From an uncultured Eubacteriales bacterium (GTDB lineage: Bacteria; Bacillota; Clostridia; Oscillospirales; Acutalibacteraceae): a stretch of 64,000 nucleotides of DNA. The stretch is from positions 62,001-126,000 of the forward strand of contig CAKTEU010000001.1 in assembly GCA_934552855.1 (NCBI GenBank), given 5' to 3'. A model generated the notes under the pieces. The model was not told the DNA's origin, made no database searches, and saw only the letters and a list, made by a program, of their open reading frames with translations. Positions 18,590 through 27,113 of this stretch are shown here, piece by piece (the first letter of the stretch is position 1; each line of letters starts with the position of its first letter). A program made the translations under genes and the position numbers.

Positions 18590-19439
18590 CGGCAACCACC
18601 TTATATGTTGCACGAAAATCCTCTTTTCCGAGTCCTTTTTTCATGCCCTCATCATAAACACGCTTTGCGTTTTCCATTCCGGGCATTGCAAAACCGCTTT
18701 CTTTTGAAAGACGTTTGCAAATTCCAAGGTCCTTGTGCATATTTTCAAGCGAAAAAGCCGTTGTCCAGTTTTCATTTTTGATGTTTTGCGCCTGACCGTC
18801 AAGATAAAAATTCTGTCCGCCGCCGTAAGAAATTGCTGTTGCAAAATCGTCAACGGAAATTCCCATCTTTCTTGCAAGGGCAAGCGTTTCGTTAACGCCG
18901 TTTTGAATTTGGGCAACAAGGGTGTTGTGGCAGATTTTCATAACGAGTCCCATTCCGTTTTTGCCCATACGGATAATGTTGTTGCCCATATACGCAAGAA
19001 TCGGGCGAATTTTCTCAAAGGTATTATCATCCGAGCCGACATAAATTCCGAGCGTTCCGCTTTCCGCCGCAGGACGTGATTTAACAACGGGCGCGTCCGC
19101 AAAATCCGCACCGGTATTTTTGACAAGCTTTGAAATTTCAACCGAAACGTCGGGGTCAATTGTACTCATATCAATGCAGGTTTTTCCCGCTTTCAAAACG
19201 GGCAGAATCTCTTCGTATACCGCACGGGAATGCTCCGACTTCGGAACCATTGTGATAATTACGTCCGACTTTTCGGCAAGGTCTTTGCTGTTTTCGCAAG
19301 CGATTCCTCCAAGGGCGGCGAGAGAGACAACTTTTTCTTTGCAAAGGTCAAAAAGAAAAACTTTTCCGCTGTGCTTTTTGATGATGTTTGAGCACATCGC
19401 TTCACCCATTATACCGAGTCCGATAAAACCGATGTTCAT
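18582..19439 (-). CDS. Beta-hydroxyacid dehydrogenase, predicted 3-sulfolactaldehyde reductase
   Basis: A 285-aa NAD(P)H-dependent enzyme with the Rossmann motif GFIGLGIMGEAM at the N-terminus, the substrate motif DAPVVKSRPAAESGTL (about 115-130), and the catalytic Lys in MKICHNT. It resembles the E. coli YihU sulfolactaldehyde reductase; the position of the YihU sulfonate-binding Arg-Thr-Ser triplet reads Lys-Ser-Arg here. It should reduce sulfolactaldehyde to DHPS, recycling NADH during fermentation. Start at the ATG behind AAGGGG; a GTG three codons earlier is less likely. It overlaps the DUF4867 gene by eight bases. Confidence 0.83.
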   Translation of the reverse strand: MNIGFIGLGIMGEAMCSNIIKKHSGKVFLFDLCKEKVVSLAALGGIACENSKDLAEKSDVIITMVPKSEHSRAVYEEILPVLKAGKTCIDMSTIDPDVSVEISKLVKNTGADFADAPVVKSRPAAESGTLGIYVGSDDNTFEKIRPILAYMGNNIIRMGKNGMGLVMKICHNTLVAQIQNGVNETLALARKMGISVDDFATAISYGGGQNFYLDGQAQNIKNENWTTAFSLENMHKDLGICKRLSKESGFAMPGMENAKRVYDEGMKKGLGKEDFRATYKVVAGE

Positions 19440-19451
19440 CTTTTTCACCCC

Positions 19452-20138
19452 TTATTCCGTTACCGTGTGATCCCACGCATCGGTGAAAATTCCGAGTCCC
19501 TGAACGGTATAGGCGTGCTTGATGCTTTCAAGATATACGTCAAGGCCACAGGTTACAATATCCGCTCCGGCGGTTGCGCAGTCAACAAACTGCTTCGGCG
19601 TTCTGATTGCGGCGCAGATGATTTGAGTCTTGCCGTAAAAGCCGTAGTTTTTATAAATCTTAACGATGTCGGCTATATACTGCTTGCAGTCTTCACCGTT
19701 GGCTTCCTTCCAACCGATGAACGGAGAGACAAAAAGCGAACCGTTCTTTGCCGCCCAAATTGACTGTGCAGGCGAAAAAACAAGAGTAAGATTTGTTCTC
19801 ACGCCCTCTTTTTCAAGCCTTCTTGCGGCGGTTACACCGGCTTCGGTGCAGGGAATTTTAATGACGAAGTTCGGCGACATTGCGGCAATTTTTTTGCCCT
19901 CTTTGACCATTTCGTCGGCGTTGTCGAGATGGGGATTGATTTCAACCGAAATAGGGAATTTTTCATAGCCTTCGATTTTTTCTTCCTTTACCCATTCGGC
20001 AAGCTCGGCAATAACGGTGAGAAACGGCTTGCCGCTGTTCATGATGTGCTTCGGATTGGTTGTTACACCGTCAATTCCGAAAGTGTTATAGGCAAATTTA
20101 ATTTCGTCAATTTTTGCGCTGTCAAGAAAATATTTCAT
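19452..20138 (-). CDS. sftT: Transaldolase-family enzyme, predicted sulfofructose transaldolase
   Basis: A 228-aa protein of the small transaldolase/fructose-6-phosphate aldolase family. It opens MKYFLDSAKIDEI, with GVTTNP near residue 24, the Schiff-base Lys at about residue 94 (FVIKIPCTEAG) and TNLTLVFSPAQS. In the sulfo-TAL pathway this enzyme moves the C1-C3 unit of sulfofructose to glyceraldehyde 3-phosphate, giving fructose 6-phosphate and sulfolactaldehyde. The assignment over a generic transaldolase rests on the operon. The ribosome site is AAAGGAG. Confidence 0.85.
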   Translation of the reverse strand: MKYFLDSAKIDEIKFAYNTFGIDGVTTNPKHIMNSGKPFLTVIAELAEWVKEEKIEGYEKFPISVEINPHLDNADEMVKEGKKIAAMSPNFVIKIPCTEAGVTAARRLEKEGVRTNLTLVFSPAQSIWAAKNGSLFVSPFIGWKEANGEDCKQYIADIVKIYKNYGFYGKTQIICAAIRTPKQFVDCATAGADIVTCGLDVYLESIKHAYTVQGLGIFTDAWDHTVTE

Positions 20139-20165
20139 TTTATAAAACTCCTTTGAATTGATATT

Positions 20166-21590
20166 TTATTCTTCAACAAAGCTTTTGGAACTGTGCATTT
20201 CCTCAAGCTTTTTCTTTGTGAGCGGATAAAGAACACCGAGGGTAAGGGCCATGACAAGGCACATTACGGCAGGAATTGCGGTTGAAGCATTGTAAAGCTT
20301 TTTTGTTGCTTCTGCCGTAACATTTTCTGGGTTATATCCGGCAAAGGTCAAAATTCCGGTTCCGAGAACGCCGGCAATTGTTTGACCGAGCTTTCTTGTG
20401 AAAGAAAAGAACGCATATGAAGTTCCTTCGTCACGCTGACCGGAAAGAATTTCGTGATAGTCAATAACATCTGTAACAAGTGCCCAAACCTCAAGAACAA
20501 AGAATGTCATTCCGAGACCCGAAACAAAGCAAAGCGCAAAGAAAACCGCAACGCTCTTTGTTCCGATGAGCCACAAAACAAGGTTAGCCGCAAAGGAAAG
20601 AACCATGCCGATTGCACAAACCTCCTTTTTTCCGAAGCGGCGAACAATTTTTTGAAGCACCGGCAGCAAAAGTGCCATCGGAAGATATGTGAATACCGTG
20701 ACAAGTGCATAAAGCTTCGGCTGTTTAAAATAATCAAGAAACAGATAGTTATACGCTGTTTGAGTAAACTGCTGAACGGCAATGAGAAGCATTGACGCAA
20801 TGCAAAGAGCAATAAACGGTCGGTTTTTGAAAAGTGCTTTGATTGTTTTTGAAGTTTTGATTTTCTTTTCGGTGTTTTCAACAGCGGTAACTCTTTCGGT
20901 TGTCATCTTATAGCAAAGCTGATAAACAACAACACTGATGACGGCAAGAATGATTACGCCGATAAGAAGCTTGTCGCCGTGAAGGATTTTTTTTGTGAGC
21001 GGTTCTCCATTTTCGTCAAGTTCCAAAAGTGTAACAGTTGTATAGGCGAAAAGCGGAAGAATAATCTGAGCCGGAAGTCCGCCGAGACCCGCTCCCACCG
21101 AACGAAACATTGAAAGAGCCGAACGCTCCTGAAGGTCGGTTGTAATAACCGAAGCCATTGAGCCATATGGAATGTTAACAACGGTATAAAGCATTCCGTA
21201 ACCGATATAGGTGATGTATGCATAAATGAGATACTGCGTTTCGGTAAGACCGGGAATTTTGACAAACATCAAAACGCCGAAAATTGCAAGCGGAGTTGAG
21301 AACCAACGAAGGTACGGGCGGAATTTTCCGTTCTTTCCGCCGCCGCGGTGGTCAACAAATGCGCCCCACATCGGGTCGTTTACTGCGTCCCAAAGGCGGG
21401 CAACAATGAAAAGCACCATTACCTTTTTTTCATCAATGAGTAAAACATTGGTATAAAACATTTGCAAAAACGAACCGACAAGTGCAAATGTCATAACACC
21501 TGCCGCATCGCCGAGTGCATAGCCGACTTTGTCTTTCAGCCCTATGCCATAGGTTTTGCCCTCAAGGGGCGAATGGTTTGCTTTCTTCAT
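20166..21590 (-). CDS. GPH-family sugar symporter (predicted sulfoquinovoside importer)
   Basis: A 474-aa major-facilitator protein with about 12 membrane segments. The signature of the glycoside-pentoside-hexuronide family is present: KVGYALGDAAG near the N-terminus, ARLWDAVNDPMWGAFVDH, and WALVTDVIDYHEILSGQRDEG late in the protein. E. coli YihO, used for sulfoquinovose uptake, belongs to the same family. It lies between the GH31 gene and the transaldolase gene, which makes SQ or sulfoquinovosyl glycerol the likely cargo. The ribosome site is GGAGG. Confidence 0.88.
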   Translation of the reverse strand: MKKANHSPLEGKTYGIGLKDKVGYALGDAAGVMTFALVGSFLQMFYTNVLLIDEKKVMVLFIVARLWDAVNDPMWGAFVDHRGGGKNGKFRPYLRWFSTPLAIFGVLMFVKIPGLTETQYLIYAYITYIGYGMLYTVVNIPYGSMASVITTDLQERSALSMFRSVGAGLGGLPAQIILPLFAYTTVTLLELDENGEPLTKKILHGDKLLIGVIILAVISVVVYQLCYKMTTERVTAVENTEKKIKTSKTIKALFKNRPFIALCIASMLLIAVQQFTQTAYNYLFLDYFKQPKLYALVTVFTYLPMALLLPVLQKIVRRFGKKEVCAIGMVLSFAANLVLWLIGTKSVAVFFALCFVSGLGMTFFVLEVWALVTDVIDYHEILSGQRDEGTSYAFFSFTRKLGQTIAGVLGTGILTFAGYNPENVTAEATKKLYNASTAIPAVMCLVMALTLGVLYPLTKKKLEEMHSSKSFVEE

Positions 21591-21595
21591 GATAA

Positions 21596-23614
21596 TTATT
21601 CCTCCTTAATCTTTTTGAAAAGGTCTGTGTATTCGCTTCCTTTTTTATAAAAAACGGGGATTGTTCCGAGCGGCGCACTGATTTCGTGTTCTCCTTCGCC
21701 ATACTCTTTTTCGTCCCAAACGTTTATCCATTTGTCTTTCGGAAGATAAACCGTTCTTTTGCTTTTTCCCTCACGAAGAACGGGAGCAATAAGAAGATCC
21801 CTTCCGAGAAGATATTCGGTTGATTCGTTCTTTTCTCTTTCGCCGTCATAATAAAAAAACAGCGGACGCATTACGGGAACACCGTTTTTTGCGTTGAGGG
21901 AAACAGCGTCTTTGAGATACGGCTTCAAAAGCTTATGGATTCTCGAATACTTTGCGTGGTGAGAAAGGACTTGCTCATTTTCGTCAAACTGTGCGTTAAG
22001 GTCGGGGTTTGAGCCTTCATGCGAACGCATGAGCGGACTGAACGCATTCATCTCTGCCCAACGCATGAAAAGTTCGGGATTTCTTCGCATTTTTGCAAAT
22101 GTAGTGTATCCGCCGATATCGCTGTGACTGAGTCCGAAGCCGCAAACCGCAAGCGAAAGATATGCCGGAATGACCGACGGCAAGCCGAAGTCAAACGTCC
22201 AGTCGGCATGCTGGTCGCCCGCCCACATGAGCGTTGAATACTTCACCGTTTCGGTATAGCCCGCACGGGTGAAAAAAAAGATTTTTCCAACGTTGCCGGT
22301 TTCTTCAAGTGCTTCACGGTTGACTTTTGCCCAGCGTGCCGGCCAGGAATTGTGAACTTTTTTTGGGTCTTCACCGCTGAAAAGCACGCAGTCGGTCGGA
22401 AGATATTCGCCGAAATCCGCCATCCAGCCGTCGAGCCCGAACTCAATCATGTTCTTTTTAATAACACCTTTTATCCATTCATAAGCTTCGGGGTTCGTGA
22501 GGTCAACCATCGCCGCCGGGAAAGTCGTAATCTTAACAAGATAATCTTTTCCGTCCTTATCCTTAACGCAGTAATTCATCTTTGCCGCATAGGTGTAAAG
22601 CGGCTTTTCAATTGCAAGGAACGGGTTGATATAGCCGAGAAAACGCACGCCGTTTTCTTTAAGCTCCCAAATTTTTTTGTCAAGTTCGGGATAGCGTTCG
22701 CTGTCCCATTCCCAGTTCCATTGAAGCTGTTTGCCGAAAGCGGTTACTCGCCTGCCCTCCCAGTCCTGACACCAAACGCCTGCAACAGCGGTGTCATATT
22801 CTTTCACTTTTTGAAGCTTGTCGTAAACGGTTTGCGTTCCGCCCTGAATGCCGAGAATCGCACCATCATACGCCCAATCGGGAAGCTCCGGCTGAAAACC
22901 GAGAAGAGACGAAAGCGTTTTCATCAAGCTTTCAAAATCTCCGCCGAAGCCGAAGTACACGTGGCAAAAATCATTTACGGTAATTTCGTGATACTCTTTG
23001 TTTTTGAAGTTGAACATGGCGTAATCGGTGGTGTCACAATGAACGAAATACTTTTCCGACGACATGAACGTCGGCTGTGCGTAATAGGTTTCGTAGTTTT
23101 TATAAGGCTGTTTGCGGTCAACTGCCTTGATTCCGAGCGATGATTTCACAATCTTTCGTGCAATCTGTCCGGCGTTGATGTGTTCCGCAACCCAAATGCA
23201 CTGCTTTTTTCCGCGAAGGTTGAATGCGGCAAAAGTTTCTCCGCCGCCGTACACCGCTTCGTTCGGTTTTGCGGGTACTTTAAAGGTCATGCAGTTGAAG
23301 TCATGGTTTCCGATAAGCTTCGGCGTGAACTTCAAAAGGCTTTCGCTTTCAAACGAAAGGGTAAGTTTCATTACATCTTTGCCGCTGTTTTCGGAAAGGG
23401 TAAGTAAAGCGCCGTTTTCCGTTTTCTTTACCGAAGACAAAAACAGCTTTTTTTCCGAAAGCTGTTTTTGTTTGATTTTAAAGCTTCCACGGCTCATGCG
23501 ATAGCTCGCCTCAACTTTTCCGACCGACAAAAACGATTCTTCGGGAAAAAGGACAAAACGCTCATTTTGGCTTTTTATAAGGCACAGGGATTTTTCCGAG
23601 AACCTCAGTTCCAT
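21596..23614 (-). CDS. sftG: GH31 sulfoquinovosidase
   Basis: A 672-aa family 31 retaining glycosidase closely colinear with E. coli YihQ (constant offset of five residues through the active site). The nucleophile Asp is D400 (MADFGEYLP) and the acid/base Asp is D467 (WAGDQ). Of the YihQ sulfonate/sugar contacts, the two Gln (Q257 in GIQGG, Q283 in CQDW), the Trp (W299) and the Tyr (Y503 in DIGGYTT) are kept, but the position of YihQ Arg301 is Gln (Q296, GKQLQW). It releases sulfoquinovose from plant sulfolipid glycosides (family knowledge). No signal peptide, so cytosolic. Start at the ATG behind AAAGGAGC; the longest frame adds eight residues. Confidence 0.87.
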   Translation of the reverse strand: MELRFSEKSLCLIKSQNERFVLFPEESFLSVGKVEASYRMSRGSFKIKQKQLSEKKLFLSSVKKTENGALLTLSENSGKDVMKLTLSFESESLLKFTPKLIGNHDFNCMTFKVPAKPNEAVYGGGETFAAFNLRGKKQCIWVAEHINAGQIARKIVKSSLGIKAVDRKQPYKNYETYYAQPTFMSSEKYFVHCDTTDYAMFNFKNKEYHEITVNDFCHVYFGFGGDFESLMKTLSSLLGFQPELPDWAYDGAILGIQGGTQTVYDKLQKVKEYDTAVAGVWCQDWEGRRVTAFGKQLQWNWEWDSERYPELDKKIWELKENGVRFLGYINPFLAIEKPLYTYAAKMNYCVKDKDGKDYLVKITTFPAAMVDLTNPEAYEWIKGVIKKNMIEFGLDGWMADFGEYLPTDCVLFSGEDPKKVHNSWPARWAKVNREALEETGNVGKIFFFTRAGYTETVKYSTLMWAGDQHADWTFDFGLPSVIPAYLSLAVCGFGLSHSDIGGYTTFAKMRRNPELFMRWAEMNAFSPLMRSHEGSNPDLNAQFDENEQVLSHHAKYSRIHKLLKPYLKDAVSLNAKNGVPVMRPLFFYYDGEREKNESTEYLLGRDLLIAPVLREGKSKRTVYLPKDKWINVWDEKEYGEGEHEISAPLGTIPVFYKKGSEYTDLFKKIKEE

Positions 23615-23632
23615 TCGTATGCTCCTTTCATA

Positions 23633-23669
23633 ACACAATTAATTAATTAATCGTGTTAATTAATTGTGT
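23633..23669. promoter_or_regulatory. Operator-like inverted repeat upstream of the sulfoquinovose operon
   Basis: A perfect 14-bp inverted repeat, ACACAATTAATTAA (23633-23646) and TTAATTAATTGTGT (23656-23669), with a nine-base spacer. It starts four bases downstream of the -10 box and covers the predicted transcription start, so a bound protein would block transcription. The ROK protein at the end of the operon is the natural candidate. Confidence 0.7.
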
Positions 23670-23673
23670 ATAT

Positions 23674-23702
23674 ATTGTACTCTCCTTTTGTTTTGTTGTC
23701 AA
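23674..23702 (-). promoter_or_regulatory. Sigma-A promoter of the sulfoquinovose operon
   Basis: Minus strand: TTGACA, a 17-nt spacer, then TACAAT (11 of 12 consensus bases). The start would fall inside the inverted repeat at 23633-23669. Such a strong promoter implies tight repression. Confidence 0.8.
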
Positions 23703-23712
23703 CAAGAGGACG

Positions 23713-23741
23713 TTGAAATCCGTGAAAAAATGTGGTATAAA
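23713..23741 (+). promoter_or_regulatory. Promoter of the MBL-fold gene
   Basis: TTGAAA, a 17-nt spacer, then TATAAA, 37 bases before the start codon. It is back-to-back with the sulfoquinovose operon promoter. Confidence 0.5.
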
Positions 23742-23778
23742 TTATCAAAGAAAAACTTTTACAGGGAGACTGAAAAAA

Positions 23779-24591
23779 ATGAAAGCAACTGTTCTTGTTG
23801 ACAACATAAAATGCGGCGACATCAAAGGCGAATGGGGTCTTTCAATCTATATTGAAAACAACGGCAAAAACATTCTTCTTGACGTTGGCGCATCGCCGCT
23901 TTTTGAATTGAACGCAAAAAAGCTTGGGCTTTCGATTGAAAACGTTGATGCCGCCGTGCTTTCCCATGCACACTATGACCATTCCGACGGAATGAAAAAG
24001 TTTTTTGAAGAAAACCAAAAAGCAAAATTTTATCTTCGTGAATCCGCAAGAGAAAACTGCTACTTCAAAAAGTTTTTCATCAAAAAGTACATCGGTATTC
24101 CGAAAAAGATTCTTTCGTCTTATGAAGACAGGTTTGTTTTTGAAAAAAGCGACACAGAAATTTTTGACGGCGTATGGCTTGTTCCGCACAAAACGCCCGG
24201 CCTTTCTTCAATCGGCAAACGTGAAAATATGTATCGCAAAGAAGAAAACAGCTGGTTACCTGACGACTTTTCGCATGAACAAAGCCTTGTTATTGAAACG
24301 GAAAAGGGTCTTGTCATTTTCAACAGCTGTTCTCACGGCGGAGCGGTCAACATTATAAATGAAGTCAAAAAAACTTTTCCCGAAAAGAACGTCTATGCCC
24401 TCATCGGCGGCTTTCACCTTTTCAACAAGCCGACGGCAGAGGTGCGTGAAGTTGGAAAAAAAATTAAAGAAACCGGAATACAGTATGTCTGCACGGGACA
24501 TTGCACAAAGGAAAAAGCCTTTGCCGTGTTAAAAGAAGAACTTGGCGAAAGGCTTCATCAGCTTAGAGTGGGACTGGTTATGGAGTTTTAA
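23779..24591 (+). CDS. MBL-fold metallo-hydrolase
   Basis: A 270-aa metallo-beta-lactamase-fold protein with the zinc motif LSHAHYDHSDG and further His residues in SCSHGG, GGFHLF and TGHCT. The pattern fits the subgroup annotated as dihydropterin aminobenzene phosphate synthase-like hydrolases in archaea and Firmicutes; the actual substrate is unknown. The start MKATVLVDN follows AGGGAGACTG; the longest frame adds 42 residues across the promoter. It is divergent from the sulfoquinovose operon but may be unrelated to it. Confidence 0.85.
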   Translation: MKATVLVDNIKCGDIKGEWGLSIYIENNGKNILLDVGASPLFELNAKKLGLSIENVDAAVLSHAHYDHSDGMKKFFEENQKAKFYLRESARENCYFKKFFIKKYIGIPKKILSSYEDRFVFEKSDTEIFDGVWLVPHKTPGLSSIGKRENMYRKEENSWLPDDFSHEQSLVIETEKGLVIFNSCSHGGAVNIINEVKKTFPEKNVYALIGGFHLFNKPTAEVREVGKKIKETGIQYVCTGHCTKEKAFAVLKEELGERLHQLRVGLVMEF

Positions 24592-24598
24592 CTTAATA

Positions 24599-24640
24599 AA
24601 AATTGTCGCAGTTGATTTTACTGACTGCGACAATTTTTTT
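24599..24640. terminator. Bidirectional terminator between MBL gene and rmlA
   Basis: Inverted repeat AAATTGTCGCAGT (24600-24612) and ACTGCGACAATTT (24624-24636), followed by seven T on the plus side and matching A on the other. Both flanking genes end here. Confidence 0.85.
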
Positions 24641-24641
24641 G

Positions 24642-25526
24642 TTAATATTTAACTTTTCCGAGCGCAACCTGTTTGAGATGTGCACCATACGGGGATTTTC
24701 CGTACCGTTCGGCGGAAGAAAGAAGCTTTTCTTTTTTTATCCAGCCGTTTTTGAACGCAATTTCCTCCGGCGCGGAAATCATAATAGATTGTCTTCCTTC
24801 GACAATCCGCACAAAGTTTGACGCTTCGTTAAGGCTTTCAACCGTTCCGGTGTCAAGCCACGCAAAACCTCGGCCGAGAAGTTTTACCGAAAGCTTTTCT
24901 TCCTTAAGGAACATCAGGTTAAGGTCGGTGATTTCAAGCTCTCCCCTTGCGGAGGGCTTTACCTTTTTTGCCTTTTCGGCAACAGTGTTATCATAAAAAT
25001 AAAGTCCCGTAACGCAGTAATTTGACTTGGGTTGCTTTGGCTTTTCTTCAATTGAAATAACTTTTTCATTTTCATCAAATTCAACAACGCCGAAACGCTC
25101 CGGATCGTCAACATAATATCCGAAAACGGTTGCTTTTTTGTTTTCGGCGTTTTCCTTTGCTTCTTTCAAAAGTTTTCCAAGTCCGTTACCGTAAAAGATA
25201 TTGTCGCCGAGAATCATTGCACAGCTGTCGTTTCCGATAAAATCTTCGCCGATTATAAACGCCTGTGCAAGTCCGTCCGGTGACGGCTGAACGGCATAGC
25301 TGAGTTCTATTCCGAAGTCTGAGCCGTCACCCAAAAGGCGTTCAAAGTTTCCAATATCTTCCGGAGTTGAAATAATGAGAATGTCACGAATTTCCGCCAT
25401 CATAAGAACCGAAAGCGGATAATAAATCATAGGCTTGTCATAAACGGGAAGAAGCTGTTTTGATGTTACCATTGTTATCGGATAAAGCCTTGTTCCGCTG
25501 CCACCGGCAAGAATGATTCCTTTCAT
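24642..25526 (-). CDS. rmlA: Glucose-1-phosphate thymidylyltransferase
   Basis: A 294-aa nucleotidyltransferase making dTDP-glucose, the entry to dTDP-rhamnose and related cell-surface sugars. It opens MKGIILAGGSGTRLYP with the signature Arg and the Lys of KQLLPVYDKPM. Further motifs are YAVQPSPDGLAQAF, LGDNIFYG and EEKPKQPKSN. The ribosome site is AAAGGAG. No rmlBCD genes are in the window; the upstream neighbours on this strand are an ABC exporter and a GPH transporter. Confidence 0.95.
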   Translation of the reverse strand: MKGIILAGGSGTRLYPITMVTSKQLLPVYDKPMIYYPLSVLMMAEIRDILIISTPEDIGNFERLLGDGSDFGIELSYAVQPSPDGLAQAFIIGEDFIGNDSCAMILGDNIFYGNGLGKLLKEAKENAENKKATVFGYYVDDPERFGVVEFDENEKVISIEEKPKQPKSNYCVTGLYFYDNTVAEKAKKVKPSARGELEITDLNLMFLKEEKLSVKLLGRGFAWLDTGTVESLNEASNFVRIVEGRQSIMISAPEEIAFKNGWIKKEKLLSSAERYGKSPYGAHLKQVALGKVKY

Positions 25527-25556
25527 ATGTTTTCTCCTTTTTGAAAAATTCAATGT

Positions 25557-27113
25557 TTATTTGTTGTTATACTCCGCCGTTGTGAGAATATTCCTGCTGC
25601 AAAAAATTGTTATTGCGCCGACAACGGCATTAACTGCCGCCATTGCAAAAAACATTATGCCTTCGAATATCGGAAAAAGTACGCCGAGTCCGACACCGGC
25701 CGCAACGCCGGGAACCGAAAAAGCAAACGCAAGCAAAAAATAAAGAAAAATCAAAAGTGCCTTGTTTCCGCCGTTACCGAAAAAGCGCTGCAAAACAAGA
25801 TTGACTCCGACAAAAAGAAAGTTGAAGCTGATTTTTGCGAGTATCAATCCGACAACCGCAAGCGGCGGCGTTTTGAATATAAAGTAAAACGGCAAAAATG
25901 TTATCACCGCTTCTGCAATCGAAGACGGAAGCTGCTCTTTGAGCATATTGAGAAGCTTTTTAAACGGCGGCTGCGGAATCAGATATACATAAGGCAAAAG
26001 AAGCTCCCTTGCCCAGCGCCCCGAACCGACGGTGAAAATTGAAAAATAAATGTTCATTGCAAACGCAAAGTTCACGTCTTTTACAACAAACGCAAAACCT
26101 ATCGTTATCGCCGCAAAAACAAGGTTAACCATGTTGATTATAAAAACTTTTGAGCGGCGGTTTTCAATTTTATGCTTTTCGGCAATTGCCGATGCACCTT
26201 CACCTTTTGAAAAACCGGTTCTTCCGGTTTTGACATTCCTCGGTGCGGCTTCCGAAGCCTTGCCCTCTTTTCTTGCGGTGATTGCAGAAAACGAAACTTC
26301 GGTTGCTTTAAGAACGTCTTCGTAATAATCACTGTTGAGCCTTGAAACAAGAAGATAAAAAGCCGCAATGCACAAGACAAAACAGCAAAACGCAATAATC
26401 AGCCCCTTGTAATCGGCAGTAATTGCAGAAACAACACCATAACGCACAAAGCCTGCAACCGGGAAAAAGTGCATAAAAAATGAATTTGCGTTTTTAACAA
26501 CAGCCGGTAAAATATCTTTTTCTGAGGTATAGCTCATCACGCAAAGCACGGCAATGAACGCAATCACAATGCCGTAAAAAACAGCTTTTGCCGCTTTGCA
26601 CTTTTTATCGTCGGACGATGTAAACGAATAGATCAGCATTGCAAGCATCTGCGAAAGAAATGCCGTTGCCGCATAACCGACAAGAACACAAAGAAGCGAT
26701 GCAAAACTTATGCCATAGGTATCATGCACCCAAGCGTACTGATAAAGAATAAAAACGCCGAGCATGAGCGAACGCCCGAGCTGACCGAAAAGACCGAACG
26801 TTAAAAGTGTTTGCGGCTTTTTGGGGCTTGTAAACAATATATTCACGTCTGCCATTGAAAACATTGACGCACCGTTGAGAAAGCCGTTTTTTGCAATCAT
26901 GACAAATTCAAACGCATAAAGTGCAAGAACAATTGCATAAAATTCTTCAACATTTCTTGTTCCGGTTGGCATTGACGAATGATTGCCCGAAACAAATGTG
27001 ACTGCAATAAGTCCAACAAAAACAATCAGCGTGATAAGCTCCGACGGGCGGCGGATAATTTCACGAAGGCGATTTTTGAACTTTCGTGTTAAAAGAAAAA
27101 CAAGTGAGCTCAT
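25557..27113 (-). CDS. ABC exporter permease subunit
   Basis: A 518-aa integral membrane protein with about 12 hydrophobic segments and a cytoplasmic loop near residues 280-310 (SAITARKEGKASEAAP). It starts inside the ATPase stop (ATGA overlap), so the two form one transporter. It resembles the large single-chain permeases annotated as putative ABC exporters in Clostridia. The substrate is unknown. Confidence 0.8.
   Translation of the reverse strand: MSSLVFLLTRKFKNRLREIIRRPSELITLIVFVGLIAVTFVSGNHSSMPTGTRNVEEFYAIVLALYAFEFVMIAKNGFLNGASMFSMADVNILFTSPKKPQTLLTFGLFGQLGRSLMLGVFILYQYAWVHDTYGISFASLLCVLVGYAATAFLSQMLAMLIYSFTSSDDKKCKAAKAVFYGIVIAFIAVLCVMSYTSEKDILPAVVKNANSFFMHFFPVAGFVRYGVVSAITADYKGLIIAFCCFVLCIAAFYLLVSRLNSDYYEDVLKATEVSFSAITARKEGKASEAAPRNVKTGRTGFSKGEGASAIAEKHKIENRRSKVFIINMVNLVFAAITIGFAFVVKDVNFAFAMNIYFSIFTVGSGRWARELLLPYVYLIPQPPFKKLLNMLKEQLPSSIAEAVITFLPFYFIFKTPPLAVVGLILAKISFNFLFVGVNLVLQRFFGNGGNKALLIFLYFLLAFAFSVPGVAAGVGLGVLFPIFEGIMFFAMAAVNAVVGAITIFCSRNILTTAEYNNK

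Noticed and set aside
14608..23702. Sulfo-EMP or sulfo-ED pathway
   Set aside because: No sulfofructose kinase, class I/II sulfofructose-phosphate aldolase, sulfogluconate dehydratase or KDSG aldolase is present; the transaldolase fits only the sulfo-TAL route.
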